Of a stretch of DNA of 64,000 nt, positions 16,903-25,190 are shown one piece after another. Origin of the DNA: Promineifilum sp. GTDB lineage: Bacteria > Chloroflexota > Anaerolineae > Promineifilales > Promineifilaceae. The position numbers were made by a program, and so were the translations under genes. Every line of letters starts with the position of its first letter. Positions within the stretch are counted from its first letter, which is position 1. The DNA lies in contig JAGOZU010000001.1 in NCBI GenBank assembly GCA_018058545.1, positions 1-64,000 of the forward strand, in the 5' to 3' direction. The notes beneath the pieces are model-generated. The model was not told the origin of the DNA. It saw only the letters and a program-made list of their open reading frames with translations, and searched no databases.

Positions 16903-17862
16903 ATGAAGCTGATCATCCAGATCCCCTGCTACAACGAAGCCGAGACACTGCCGGCGGTCATCGACGAATTGCCGCGCGTCATCCCCGGCATCGACTGCAT
17001 CGAGACGCTGATCATCGACGACGGCAGCCGCGACGATACAGTCTCCGTGGCCGAGCGCCTGGGCGTCAACCACATCGTGCGCCACCCGCGCAACCTGGGG
17101 CTGGCCCAGGCGTTTCAGTCGGGCATCGACGCCTGCCTGCGCCTGGGGGCCGACATCATCGTCCACACCGACGCCGACAACCAGTATCCCGGCCGCTACA
17201 TCCCCGACCTCATCGCGCCTGTCCTGGCCGGGCGGGCCGACATCGTCATCGGCGACCGCCAGGTTCAAACGATCGAGCATTTCTCCTGGATGAAGAAGCG
17301 GATGCTGGCGCTGGGAAGCTGGATGGTGCGCAACGTCAGCGGCGTGGCCGTGGCCGATCCGGTCAGCGGCTTTCGGGCCTATTCGCGCGAGGCGGCCCTG
17401 CGCTTCACCATCCTGACCCGCTACAGCTATACCCTGGAGACGATCATCCAGGCCGGCAAGGGCGGACTGGGAATCGAGAGCGTGCCCGTGACGACCAACC
17501 CGCCCACGCGGCCGTCACGCTTGCAGAACAGCATGTGGCACTTCATCAAGGCCCAGGCGGGCACCATCCTGCGACTCTATGCCTTCTATGAGCCGCTGCG
17601 AACCTTCAGCTATATCGCCGTACCATTCCTGCTGGCGGGGGCGGTCCTCTGGACGCGCTTCTTCATCCACTACCTGAGCGGGGACAGTGGCGTCGGCCGC
17701 TATATTCAATCGCTCACCCTGGGTCTGGGCCTCCTGCTGGTGGGCACGCTGATCATCCTCTTCGGCATCCAGGCCGACATCAGCGGCAAACATCGCCAGA
17801 TCACTCAGGAAATGTTATACCGGCTGAAAAAAATGGAGCTTGCCGGGCGCGGCGGAGAGTAA
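16903..17862 (+). CDS. Family 2 glycosyltransferase, DPM1/polyprenyl-phosphate type, with two C-terminal TM helices
   Basis: 319 aa. A GT-A domain at residues 1-225 shows the nucleotide-sugar motifs IPCYNEAETL and LIIDDGSRDDT and the metal-binding D-A-D-N-Q. These are typical of enzymes that move a sugar from GDP/UDP-sugar to polyprenyl phosphate or directly extend a lipid-linked glycan on the inner membrane face. Two TM helices at about 233-255 and 268-290 follow. The next small gene begins 11 bases after the stop and probably shares the mRNA. The acceptor cannot be told. Confidence 0.9.
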   Translation: MKLIIQIPCYNEAETLPAVIDELPRVIPGIDCIETLIIDDGSRDDTVSVAERLGVNHIVRHPRNLGLAQAFQSGIDACLRLGADIIVHTDADNQYPGRYIPDLIAPVLAGRADIVIGDRQVQTIEHFSWMKKRMLALGSWMVRNVSGVAVADPVSGFRAYSREAALRFTILTRYSYTLETIIQAGKGGLGIESVPVTTNPPTRPSRLQNSMWHFIKAQAGTILRLYAFYEPLRTFSYIAVPFLLAGAVLWTRFFIHYLSGDSGVGRYIQSLTLGLGLLLVGTLIILFGIQADISGKHRQITQEMLYRLKKMELAGRGGE

Positions 17863-17873
17863 AGCGCAAGGCC

Positions 17874-18299
17874 ATGATCGACATCACCCTCGACCGGCCC
17901 ACCGACAGCGCGGCCGCCCTGTCCATCACCGACGGCCGCGCCTTCATCGACGTGACCGACCCTCGCGGTATCAACGGCCTGACCGCGAGCCTGAGCGCCG
18001 GCGAATGGCCAGAGACGATCATCGTCCTGCTCCGGCTGCGCGGGTTGGAGCATCTGGAAATCAGCTACGGTGACTACATCCTGACGACCGGTCGCTCCAG
18101 CAACGAGTCGCTCGATCCGCCGCTGATGCTGTCGGTTGTTGACGAAAACGGCCAAGTGTCGCAGGCATCGCCCTCGGCCGACATCTATTACCCCGACATC
18201 ATCCGGACGGAAGACGGCTTCGAGATCACCCTGCCCCCGCACTTCTTCGAGGACGACTATCCTTCATTCTCGATGCAGTGGATCGACTATTACCGGTGA
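17874..18299 (+). CDS. Hypothetical protein, beta-rich, downstream of glycosyltransferase
   Basis: 141 aa, no signal peptide or TM segment. Alternating hydrophobic strands (ALSITDGRAFIDVTD; IIVLLRLRGLEHLEISYG) suggest a small beta-sandwich. The acidic C-terminus ends in D-Y-Y-R. GGAGAG lies upstream within the end of the glycosyltransferase gene. I do not recognise the family; the tight spacing to the glycosyltransferase suggests co-transcription. Confidence 0.7.
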   Translation: MIDITLDRPTDSAAALSITDGRAFIDVTDPRGINGLTASLSAGEWPETIIVLLRLRGLEHLEISYGDYILTTGRSSNESLDPPLMLSVVDENGQVSQASPSADIYYPDIIRTEDGFEITLPPHFFEDDYPSFSMQWIDYYR

Positions 18300-18352
18300 C
18301 GCGAGCGTCACCGGCCATGTAATCGATGCAAGTTGTGGGTTTTTCTTCTTCG

Positions 18353-18841
18353 CTAGAGGCGGATTTTCAGGTGGGTGATATCGTCCCCTTCTCTGGCAAG
18401 GACGAAGCGGCGGCGACATTCGGGGCAGATGCCGTCGAACAGCTCAAAGGTCTCGTCCAGGTGGACACCATAAGCGTTCATGGCCAGCTTGTGAAGGGTG
18501 GCGTCACCCTCAACCTGCAGCCAGCCGTCGCCGGCGGCCAGGATGGCGCTCTGGAGTGCAGACTCCCCCAGGTAAAGCCCGCAATCGGCCACGAAGTAGC
18601 TGCAACGGCCGCAGGCGGCAAATCGACGGCGCCGGCGATCATGCAGGTCGCGGTCGGCGCGAGAGAGGCGGGGTGGCGGAGGTGGCGACAGCTCGGCCGG
18701 CTCGGAGGGCGCCTCGGGCGAAGCGTCTACTTCAACCTCGGAGGCCGGCACGTCTTGCGGCCGTTCGTCGGGCTGCGACGCAGTTTCGGCTTCGTCTTGT
18801 TCGGGCACGTCAGGGTGCTCCCCGGATAAATCTGATTGCAT
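18353..18841 (-). CDS. Hypothetical protein with acidic N-terminus and two CxxC pairs
   Basis: 162 aa. Residues 1-60 are acidic, Pro-rich and probably disordered; then a basic stretch (RADRDLHDRRRRR) and a folded C-terminal part with C-G-R-C and C-P-E-C, likely one zinc site. It has no recognised family. It has its own promoter (18860-18887) divergent to ftsK. Confidence 0.75.
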   Translation of the reverse strand: MQSDLSGEHPDVPEQDEAETASQPDERPQDVPASEVEVDASPEAPSEPAELSPPPPPRLSRADRDLHDRRRRRFAACGRCSYFVADCGLYLGESALQSAILAAGDGWLQVEGDATLHKLAMNAYGVHLDETFELFDGICPECRRRFVLAREGDDITHLKIRL

Positions 18842-18859
18842 AGTGGCCTTGAGTTCGCG

Positions 18860-18887
18860 ATTCTAGCTGTACCGCGACATCTGTCAA
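18860..18887 (-). promoter_or_regulatory. Predicted promoter of the CxxC protein gene
   Basis: On the minus strand a perfect TTGACA (18887-18882), a 16-bp spacer and TAGAAT (18865-18860), 18 bases before the start codon. Confidence 0.72.
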
Positions 18888-18922
18888 CTGGAAACCGGGT
18901 CGGTGTCGAATTATGACGCCTA

Positions 18923-18931
18923 TGCTATAAT
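18923..18931 (+). promoter_or_regulatory. Extended -10 promoter of ftsK
   Basis: TGC directly followed by a perfect TATAAT (18926-18931). No good -35 is seen, as is normal for extended -10 promoters. The ATG of ftsK is 24 bases downstream. Confidence 0.6.
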
Positions 18932-18954
18932 GAGCGCGCAGGAACATTTGAGCT

Positions 18955-21747
18955 ATGGCAACGGGGAAAAACAGCGACCGGCCGGGCAGCACGCGCAAGG
19001 TCAGCGCCACCACCAAGAGCAAGACCGGTTCACGGAGCAAGACGGCTACCCCCAAGCCCGCCAACAAGCCCCGGAAATCACCGGCCAAAAAGCCATCGCC
19101 GCGGCCACGCCTCAACGACGGCCAACGCAGCCTGCTGGCGGGGATCATCATTCTGTTCCTGACGGCTGTTCTGACACTCAGCCTCCTCTCCCCCAATCAG
19201 GGGCAATTCACCCAATGGCTGTCGGGCATAGCCGCCCTGGGCTTTGGCATCGGCCGCATCATCATTCCCGTCATCACCGGCGCCATTGGCGTCTTCCTCG
19301 TCTTGCGCGGCATGGAGCAGGAGCCGGAACTGCCCTACTTCCGTCTGCTTGGCTCCGGTGTCGTCCTGCTCGTCTTCCTGGCCATCGCCTCGATGATGAC
19401 CTTTCAGAGCGACCCGGCCTATGCCGACCTGTACGCCGTGGCCGCGGCGGGCAAGGGCGGCGGCTACAGCGGCTCGCTCCTCGCCACGGCACTGATCCGC
19501 ATGTTGGGCGATCTGGGCGCGATCGTGACGCTGGTTGTTGTCGGTCTGGCGGGGATCGTGCTGGCGTCGGGCCTGACGCGCGAGCGCGTCTCCGGCTGGC
19601 TGTCGCCCGAGCCGCGGCCGTCCACCGGCGCGGAGCCGGCGGGGCGCGAAGTGCGTATCAATCCCGGCCGCGAAAGGCCGGCCACGACGCCCGATCCGGT
19701 TCAACCGCGCCTTATACCCGACGGCCCTCCAGCCAGAGCCAAAACCGCCGGCACAGCGCCGATACCCGATAAATCTGCTCAGCCTCCCGTTCGCGAGAAG
19801 GCAAAGCGGGGACAGAAGGACGCGCCACCGCCGATCTTCATCGGAGCCGACACGCCCGCCGCCTCCTCGGCCGCGGCCGCCGGCTCAGTGTGGACGCTGC
19901 CCCGCGTGATCGATATCCTCGAATCCGGTACCGATATCGATGTCAACAGCACCTCCATTCGCGAGCGAGTCGAGGTCATTGAACAAACGCTGGAGAGCTT
20001 CGGCGCGCCGGCGACGGTGGTGGAGATCAACCAGGGGCCGACGATCACCCAGTTCGGGGTGGAGCCGAATTACGTCATCCAGCGCGGCGGCAAGCGGACG
20101 AAAGTCAAGGTGGGCAAGATCGCCAGCCTGGCCGACGACCTGGCGCTGGCCCTGGCCGCCCGATCCATCCGCATCCAGGCTCCCGTGCCCGGCAAGGGGT
20201 ATGTGGGCATCGAAGTGCCCAATAGCGCCAAGGCGCTGGTCTCATTGCGCGACGTGGTCGAATCGGCCGAATATGGCCGGATGAAGTCGCCGCTGCGCAT
20301 CGGCCTGGGCCAAAACGTGGCCGGACAACCCATCGTTGCCGATCTGGCGGCCATGCCCCACGTACTCATCGCCGGAACGACCGGTTCGGGCAAGTCGGTC
20401 TGCATCAACGGCCTGATCGCCTGCTTGCTGTTGCAGAACACGCCCGACGACCTGCGGCTGGTCATGGTCGACCCCAAGCGCGTCGAACTGACCGGCTATA
20501 ACGGCATTCCCCATCTGGCCGCGCCGGTGGTGGTTGATATGGATCGCGTCATCGGCACACTTCAATGGGCCTTGCGAGAGATGGACGGCCGCTACAAGCT
20601 GTTTGCCGGGGCGGGCGCGCGCAATATCGCCGAATACAACAAAAAGATTCGCCGCGACACGAACACCCCGAAGCTGCCCTATATCGTCATCGTCATCGAC
20701 GAACTGGCCGATCTGATGATGCTGGCCCCGGAGGATACCGAGCGCAGCATCACCCGCCTGGCGCAGATGGCCCGCGCCACGGGCATCCACATGGTCATCG
20801 CCACCCAACGGCCGTCGGTTGATGTCGTGACGGGCTTGATCAAGGCCAACTTCCCGGCGCGCATCGCCTTCGCCGTGGCCAGCGGCACCGACAGCCGCGT
20901 CATCCTGGATACGACCGGCGCGGAACGGCTGCTGGGACAGGGTGACATGCTCTTTCAAAGCCCCGACGCGGCCGCGGCCGTCCGCTTGCAGGGATGCTTT
21001 GTTAGTGACCTCGAGTTGCAGCGCCTCATCAGCTACTGGCAGACGGCTCGCCGGGCGCAGGTAATCCCCGCTCCTACCGGCGCACAAGCCTCTGAAGCCC
21101 CGCCGGCGGCCGCGGGCGGTCAGACTCAAGGCGCGAAAACGCCGGTGGTCATCGTCGACCCGACCGGCCCAACTACCAACCGGCGGCCGTCAACCGAGAC
21201 CGTGCCGCCGCCGGTGTCGCATCTGAACACACCAGAAACGGCCACCGACGTCCCCGCCCCGCAACAGCGCGCGCCGAAAATTCCCACTCGGCCGCCGGAG
21301 ACGCCCTCTCATGGGCCAGTGTTCATCGCTCCGGAGCCGCGGCCATCGCCCGAGGATATGGACTACGATAACGTGGCTCCCGGGAATACGGCACAGGGGG
21401 ACGTGGCACGTCGAGACGTGGCACGTCGCGACGTGCTGCAGCAGCCGCTATGGGAGGCGCTGCAGGAAATGGAAAACAACAGCGGCGACACACTCGATAG
21501 CGATGACGACCTCCTGCCGGAGGCCATCGCCCTCGTGCGCTCGCTTAACAAGGCGTCAACCTCGCTGCTGCAACGACGCTTTCGCATCGGCTACACACGC
21601 GCCGCCCGGCTCATGGATGTGCTGGAGGATCAGGGGATCATCGGCCCGCCGACGGGGACGAGCAAGGCGCGAGAGGTCTATGGAGAGGATGGCCGGCTAT
21701 CCGCCGACGCAAGCGACGCTAACGGAAAGTCGCCGGGCAGTGAATAG
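18955..21747 (+). CDS. ftsK: DNA translocase FtsK/SpoIIIE
   Basis: 930 aa. The hexameric ATPase pumps chromosome ends into daughter cells at division and activates dimer resolution. A basic N-terminal tail (1-50) precedes four TM helices (about 60-215), a variable linker, and the motor at about 310-700. Walker A is AGTTGSGKSV (about 472-481) and Walker B is VIVIDELADLMM (about 577-588). After a Pro-rich insert (700-840), the C-terminal gamma winged-helix, which reads KOPS in E. coli, is at about 845-915 (LNKASTSLLQRRFRIGYTRA). The insert between motor and gamma is longer than usual and includes a direct GACGTGGCACGTCGA-type repeat near 21400-21435. Confidence 0.97.
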   Translation: MATGKNSDRPGSTRKVSATTKSKTGSRSKTATPKPANKPRKSPAKKPSPRPRLNDGQRSLLAGIIILFLTAVLTLSLLSPNQGQFTQWLSGIAALGFGIGRIIIPVITGAIGVFLVLRGMEQEPELPYFRLLGSGVVLLVFLAIASMMTFQSDPAYADLYAVAAAGKGGGYSGSLLATALIRMLGDLGAIVTLVVVGLAGIVLASGLTRERVSGWLSPEPRPSTGAEPAGREVRINPGRERPATTPDPVQPRLIPDGPPARAKTAGTAPIPDKSAQPPVREKAKRGQKDAPPPIFIGADTPAASSAAAAGSVWTLPRVIDILESGTDIDVNSTSIRERVEVIEQTLESFGAPATVVEINQGPTITQFGVEPNYVIQRGGKRTKVKVGKIASLADDLALALAARSIRIQAPVPGKGYVGIEVPNSAKALVSLRDVVESAEYGRMKSPLRIGLGQNVAGQPIVADLAAMPHVLIAGTTGSGKSVCINGLIACLLLQNTPDDLRLVMVDPKRVELTGYNGIPHLAAPVVVDMDRVIGTLQWALREMDGRYKLFAGAGARNIAEYNKKIRRDTNTPKLPYIVIVIDELADLMMLAPEDTERSITRLAQMARATGIHMVIATQRPSVDVVTGLIKANFPARIAFAVASGTDSRVILDTTGAERLLGQGDMLFQSPDAAAAVRLQGCFVSDLELQRLISYWQTARRAQVIPAPTGAQASEAPPAAAGGQTQGAKTPVVIVDPTGPTTNRRPSTETVPPPVSHLNTPETATDVPAPQQRAPKIPTRPPETPSHGPVFIAPEPRPSPEDMDYDNVAPGNTAQGDVARRDVARRDVLQQPLWEALQEMENNSGDTLDSDDDLLPEAIALVRSLNKASTSLLQRRFRIGYTRAARLMDVLEDQGIIGPPTGTSKAREVYGEDGRLSADASDANGKSPGSE

Positions 21748-21926
21748 CCGGGATCACGCTCGAACCTGGCTGGCGGCTTGTTTGGGGAAGGGCCCTGGGG
21801 CAGGGAACAGAAAAACACTTGGCGAATTTCAAATAACCCATTACCATCCCGAGTGGAGTCAATTGATCATCCCTTGAGGTCATCAACGCTGCCTATGTAT
21901 TATTCCAATAAACAAAAGAGAAATTC

Positions 21927-23639
21927 ATGTTAGGATTCATTCAGGTTTTGGGCGGTTTAGCCCTGTTCCTCTTCGGCATTTCCCAGCTCAGCTCGGGCAT
22001 GGAGAAACTGGCCGGCGATCAGATCCAAAAATGGCTCGATCGGGTCACAAATAGTCGTCTCAAGAGTATCGCCTTCGGCACGGCCGCCACCGCGTTGCTG
22101 CAGAGCAGCGGCCTGCTGATGGTCACGATGATCGGTCTGGTCAACGCCAATCTGATGGCCGTGCCCCAAGCCATCATGGTGATGCTGGGCCAGGAGATCG
22201 GCACGACTCTCACCGCCCAGATCGTCGCCTTCGAAATCGGTAATTTTCGACTCATCCTGGTGATTCTGGGATGGGTCTTCATGGAGTTCTTCCCCAACCG
22301 TGACTGGCGCAAGTATGGCCAGATTCTCATGGGTCTGGGCATCATCTTTGTCGGCATGAGCTATATGGCCAGCGCGCTGGCCCTGCTGACCGAGATTCCA
22401 TGGGTCGCCAACACGCTGATCCTGATGGGCCAATATCCCCTGGTCGGCGTGTTGGCCGGTATTCTGGCCACCGCCCTAACCCAAAGCAGCACGGCCGTCA
22501 CCAGCATGGTCGTGGCGATGGGCATCAGCAACGCCATCACCTTGCCCGGCGCCATCGGGATCATTTTGGGCGCCAATATCGGCTCCTGCGTCACCGGTCT
22601 GGTCGCCTCGCTGCGATTGTCGGCCGTGGCCCGGCAGACTTCGTACGCCCAGATCACTATCAACGTCATCGGCGTGCTGCTGTTTCTGCCCCTTATCACC
22701 CAATTCGCCGGCTTTATCGAGCGCACATCGCCCGACCTGCCGCGTCAGATCGCCAATGCCCACACGGTCTTCAACGTAACGGTAAGCCTGTTGTTGTTCC
22801 CGTTCGTGCACCAGATCGCCGCCCTGGCCCGCAAATTGGCCCCCGACGAACCGGAGAAACGCCGACAAAGGGTGACCGTCTACATCGACGAGATGCAGTA
22901 CGCGGTGCCGGCGGTGGCCATCACCGAGGCCGGCAGGGAACTGGTGCGGCTGGGCGAGGTAGCGGCCGAGATGCTCGAACTGAGTTGCGGCGCGTTACTG
23001 GAGCAGGACGCGGCCAATGCCCAACGGGTTATTGTCCTCGAAGAACAGGTCGTCGATGCGGTCACCAACGAACTGGAGAACTTCGTCAACAACCTGTTGC
23101 TGGGCGAACTCACGCAAGCGCAACACAAACGCGCTTTCCAGATCAAGAACCTGCTGATCGATATCGAACGAGTGGGCGACATGGCCGAGGACATCGCGCT
23201 TTATGCCCTGGACAGAACCAACCGGGATATCCCCTTCTCCGACGCCGCCCAAAACGACTTGACCCAGCTGTCCCAATTCGCTCACGCGATCTATTGTGGG
23301 GCGATTCGAGCTTTCCGCGATAGCGACACGGCCATGGCCTGGGCGGTCATCGATGCCGAGAGCGAGTTCGATACCCTGTATTGGCGAGTCCGTGACAGTC
23401 ATATCCGCCGGACGGAAGCCGGCCTCTGTCACCCGGAAGCCAACGTCATCTTCACCGAGACGATGCGCCTGCTTGAACGCATCAGTGACCACTCCGAAAA
23501 CCTGGGTGTTAGCGTGACGCGCTCCCTGAAAAGTCCCTCACCGCCACCACAAGCGCAACTCACGGCTCTCATACCCCGGCCCAAAAACAAGAGCGAGTTG
23601 CTCGACATGGTCCCGGAGGCGAGTCTCAACGGCTCCTAG
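21927..23639 (+). CDS. Na+/phosphate cotransporter (NptA type) with PhoU-like C-terminal domain
   Basis: 570 aa. Two inverted membrane repeats each carry the substrate-binding QSS motif (A-L-L-Q-S-S-G and A-L-T-Q-S-S-T). The first about 310 residues hold 8-9 TM helices. Residues about 335-535 are helical and PhoU-like (EAGRELVRLGEVAAEML; IERVGDMAEDIALYAL). It imports phosphate driven by Na+, and the PhoU part probably tunes activity. It stands alone between ftsK and ubiE. Confidence 0.93.
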   Translation: MLGFIQVLGGLALFLFGISQLSSGMEKLAGDQIQKWLDRVTNSRLKSIAFGTAATALLQSSGLLMVTMIGLVNANLMAVPQAIMVMLGQEIGTTLTAQIVAFEIGNFRLILVILGWVFMEFFPNRDWRKYGQILMGLGIIFVGMSYMASALALLTEIPWVANTLILMGQYPLVGVLAGILATALTQSSTAVTSMVVAMGISNAITLPGAIGIILGANIGSCVTGLVASLRLSAVARQTSYAQITINVIGVLLFLPLITQFAGFIERTSPDLPRQIANAHTVFNVTVSLLLFPFVHQIAALARKLAPDEPEKRRQRVTVYIDEMQYAVPAVAITEAGRELVRLGEVAAEMLELSCGALLEQDAANAQRVIVLEEQVVDAVTNELENFVNNLLLGELTQAQHKRAFQIKNLLIDIERVGDMAEDIALYALDRTNRDIPFSDAAQNDLTQLSQFAHAIYCGAIRAFRDSDTAMAWAVIDAESEFDTLYWRVRDSHIRRTEAGLCHPEANVIFTETMRLLERISDHSENLGVSVTRSLKSPSPPPQAQLTALIPRPKNKSELLDMVPEASLNGS

Positions 23640-23681
23640 CCCGGGCAGACGATTCAGCCGTTTGTCATCTTTCCCGTCGCC

Positions 23682-23710
23682 TTAACATCTCGCCGGTTTA
23701 GGCCTATAAT
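23682..23710 (+). promoter_or_regulatory. Predicted promoter of ubiE
   Basis: TTAACA (23682-23687), exactly 17 bp, TATAAT (23705-23710); among the best sigma70-type matches in the window. The start codon is 73 bases downstream. Confidence 0.8.
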
Positions 23711-23783
23711 AGCGAGCGGCAGGATACTTATCGCGCGGCCGCCCAACTCGGCCGTTCAACATAGCCAACCACGACTTCAGACT

Positions 23784-24488
23784 ATGGCATACCTACAAGG
23801 ACAGGAACGCGCCGACTACGTGCAGGACATGTTCGCCCGCATCGCCGGACGCTATGACACGATGAACCGGCTGATGACCTTCGGCCAGGATTTGCGCTGG
23901 CGGCGCACCGTCATCCGGCTGGCTAACCTGCCCGCGGGCGGCCGCTTGCTCGACATCGCCACCGGCACGGGCGACATCGCCGAAGAGGGCCTGCGACAGG
24001 TTCCCGACCTGCTGTCCATTGGCGGCGACTTCACCATCGAGATGATGCAGGCCGGCAAGCGGCAACCGGGGCGGGAGGCCATCCGCTGGACGGCGGCCGA
24101 TACGCTGGCCCTGCCCTTCCCCGACAATACCTTCGACGCCGTCACCTCCGGCTTCCTGATGCGCAACGTCATCGACGTGCCCGGCGCGTTTCGCGAGCAA
24201 CTGCGCGTGACCAAACCCGGCGGCCGCGTCGTCGTCCTTGAATCCAGCCCGCCCAAGGATAATCTGCTCAAACCGTTCATCAAGATTCACCTCAACGTCA
24301 TCATCCCGACCCTGGGCAATCTGGTGACCGGCAACGCTGACGCCTATCGCTATCTGCCCGACAGCACGCAGGGCTTCCAGGGGCCGGACGAGCTGGCCGC
24401 CACCATGCGCGCTGCCGGCTTCGTCGACGTCAGCTATCGCCTGTTCATGTTCGGTACGATCGGTATCCACGCAGGCACCAAACCATAA
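23784..24488 (+). CDS. ubiE: Demethylmenaquinone methyltransferase UbiE/MenG
   Basis: 234 aa, usual length. The SAM-dependent enzyme methylates demethylmenaquinone in the last step of menaquinone synthesis. Diagnostic motifs are visible: F-x-x-I-A-x-R-Y-D-x-M-N near residue 15, the SAM-binding D-I-A-T-G-T-G-D near 53 and R-N-V-x-D near 128. It supplies the quinone that the NrfD and cytochrome b modules of this window would use. Followed by an SDR gene 53 bases later. Confidence 0.95.
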   Translation: MAYLQGQERADYVQDMFARIAGRYDTMNRLMTFGQDLRWRRTVIRLANLPAGGRLLDIATGTGDIAEEGLRQVPDLLSIGGDFTIEMMQAGKRQPGREAIRWTAADTLALPFPDNTFDAVTSGFLMRNVIDVPGAFREQLRVTKPGGRVVVLESSPPKDNLLKPFIKIHLNVIIPTLGNLVTGNADAYRYLPDSTQGFQGPDELAATMRAAGFVDVSYRLFMFGTIGIHAGTKP

Positions 24489-24541
24489 GCAAACATCTCT
24501 TTCAGTCGCCACAATCCGGGATTGCCGGTATGATCCCCCGC

Positions 24542-25159
24542 ATGACAGCAATCGATTTAAACGGCAAGGTCGCCATCGTCACCGGCGCGGGCCACGGCGC
24601 CGGGGCGGCCATCGCCCATGCACTGGCCGCGGCTGGAGCGCGCGTGGCCGTCAACGACATCAACCCCGACCGCGCCCATCGCGTCGCGGCCGAGATTCGC
24701 GAGCGCGGCGGCGCAGCCCTCGACGTTGCCGCCGACGTCAGCAACCGCTTCCAGTGCGTCAACCTCATCGAGACGACCCGCGCCGAATGGGGCCGCCTCG
24801 ACATACTGGTCAACTACGCCTCCATCAAGCCCATCGCCACCATCCTGAAGATGGACGAATGGGAGTTGATGCGCTGCGTCGACGTCAATCTGAAGAGCGC
24901 CTTCTTCATGTCACAGCTCGTCGGCCGCGTCCTGGCCGACCAGAATCAGGCAGGCGCCGCTGGCGGCATCATCGTCAACATCGCCTCGCCCGAGCCGGTG
25001 GGGGACGGTCTGGCCGCCTATGCCGCCACCCAGGCCGCGCTGCCCGCCTTCGGCCGCGCCTGTGCCCGCGAGTTCGCCCCCCTGGGCATCCAGGTTCACA
25101 CGATCGTCAATCCCGAACCGGTTGAGGAACTGCTGACACTGGTTTCCCGCGGCGGGTGA
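24542..25159 (+). CDS. Short-chain dehydrogenase/reductase-like protein lacking the catalytic Lys
   Basis: 205 aa from the ATG at 24542 (an ATG at 24530 is also possible). The Rossmann start GKVAIVTGAGHGAG and D-V-S-N are typical of classical NAD(P)-dependent SDRs. The usual tetrad is altered: Asn116 and a Ser149 are present, Tyr160 is present, but the Y-x-x-x-K motif reads Y-A-A-T-Q, with Gln164 for Lys, and the Ser-Tyr spacing is 11 rather than 13. The protein also lacks the usual last 30-40 residues. It may bind nucleotide without normal catalysis. FolM/pteridine-reductase-like members are an alternative reading. Confidence 0.85.
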   Translation: MTAIDLNGKVAIVTGAGHGAGAAIAHALAAAGARVAVNDINPDRAHRVAAEIRERGGAALDVAADVSNRFQCVNLIETTRAEWGRLDILVNYASIKPIATILKMDEWELMRCVDVNLKSAFFMSQLVGRVLADQNQAGAAGGIIVNIASPEPVGDGLAAYAATQAALPAFGRACAREFAPLGIQVHTIVNPEPVEELLTLVSRGG

Positions 25160-25190
25160 CGACCGGTTCATCACCCGCCGCCGGCAATTC

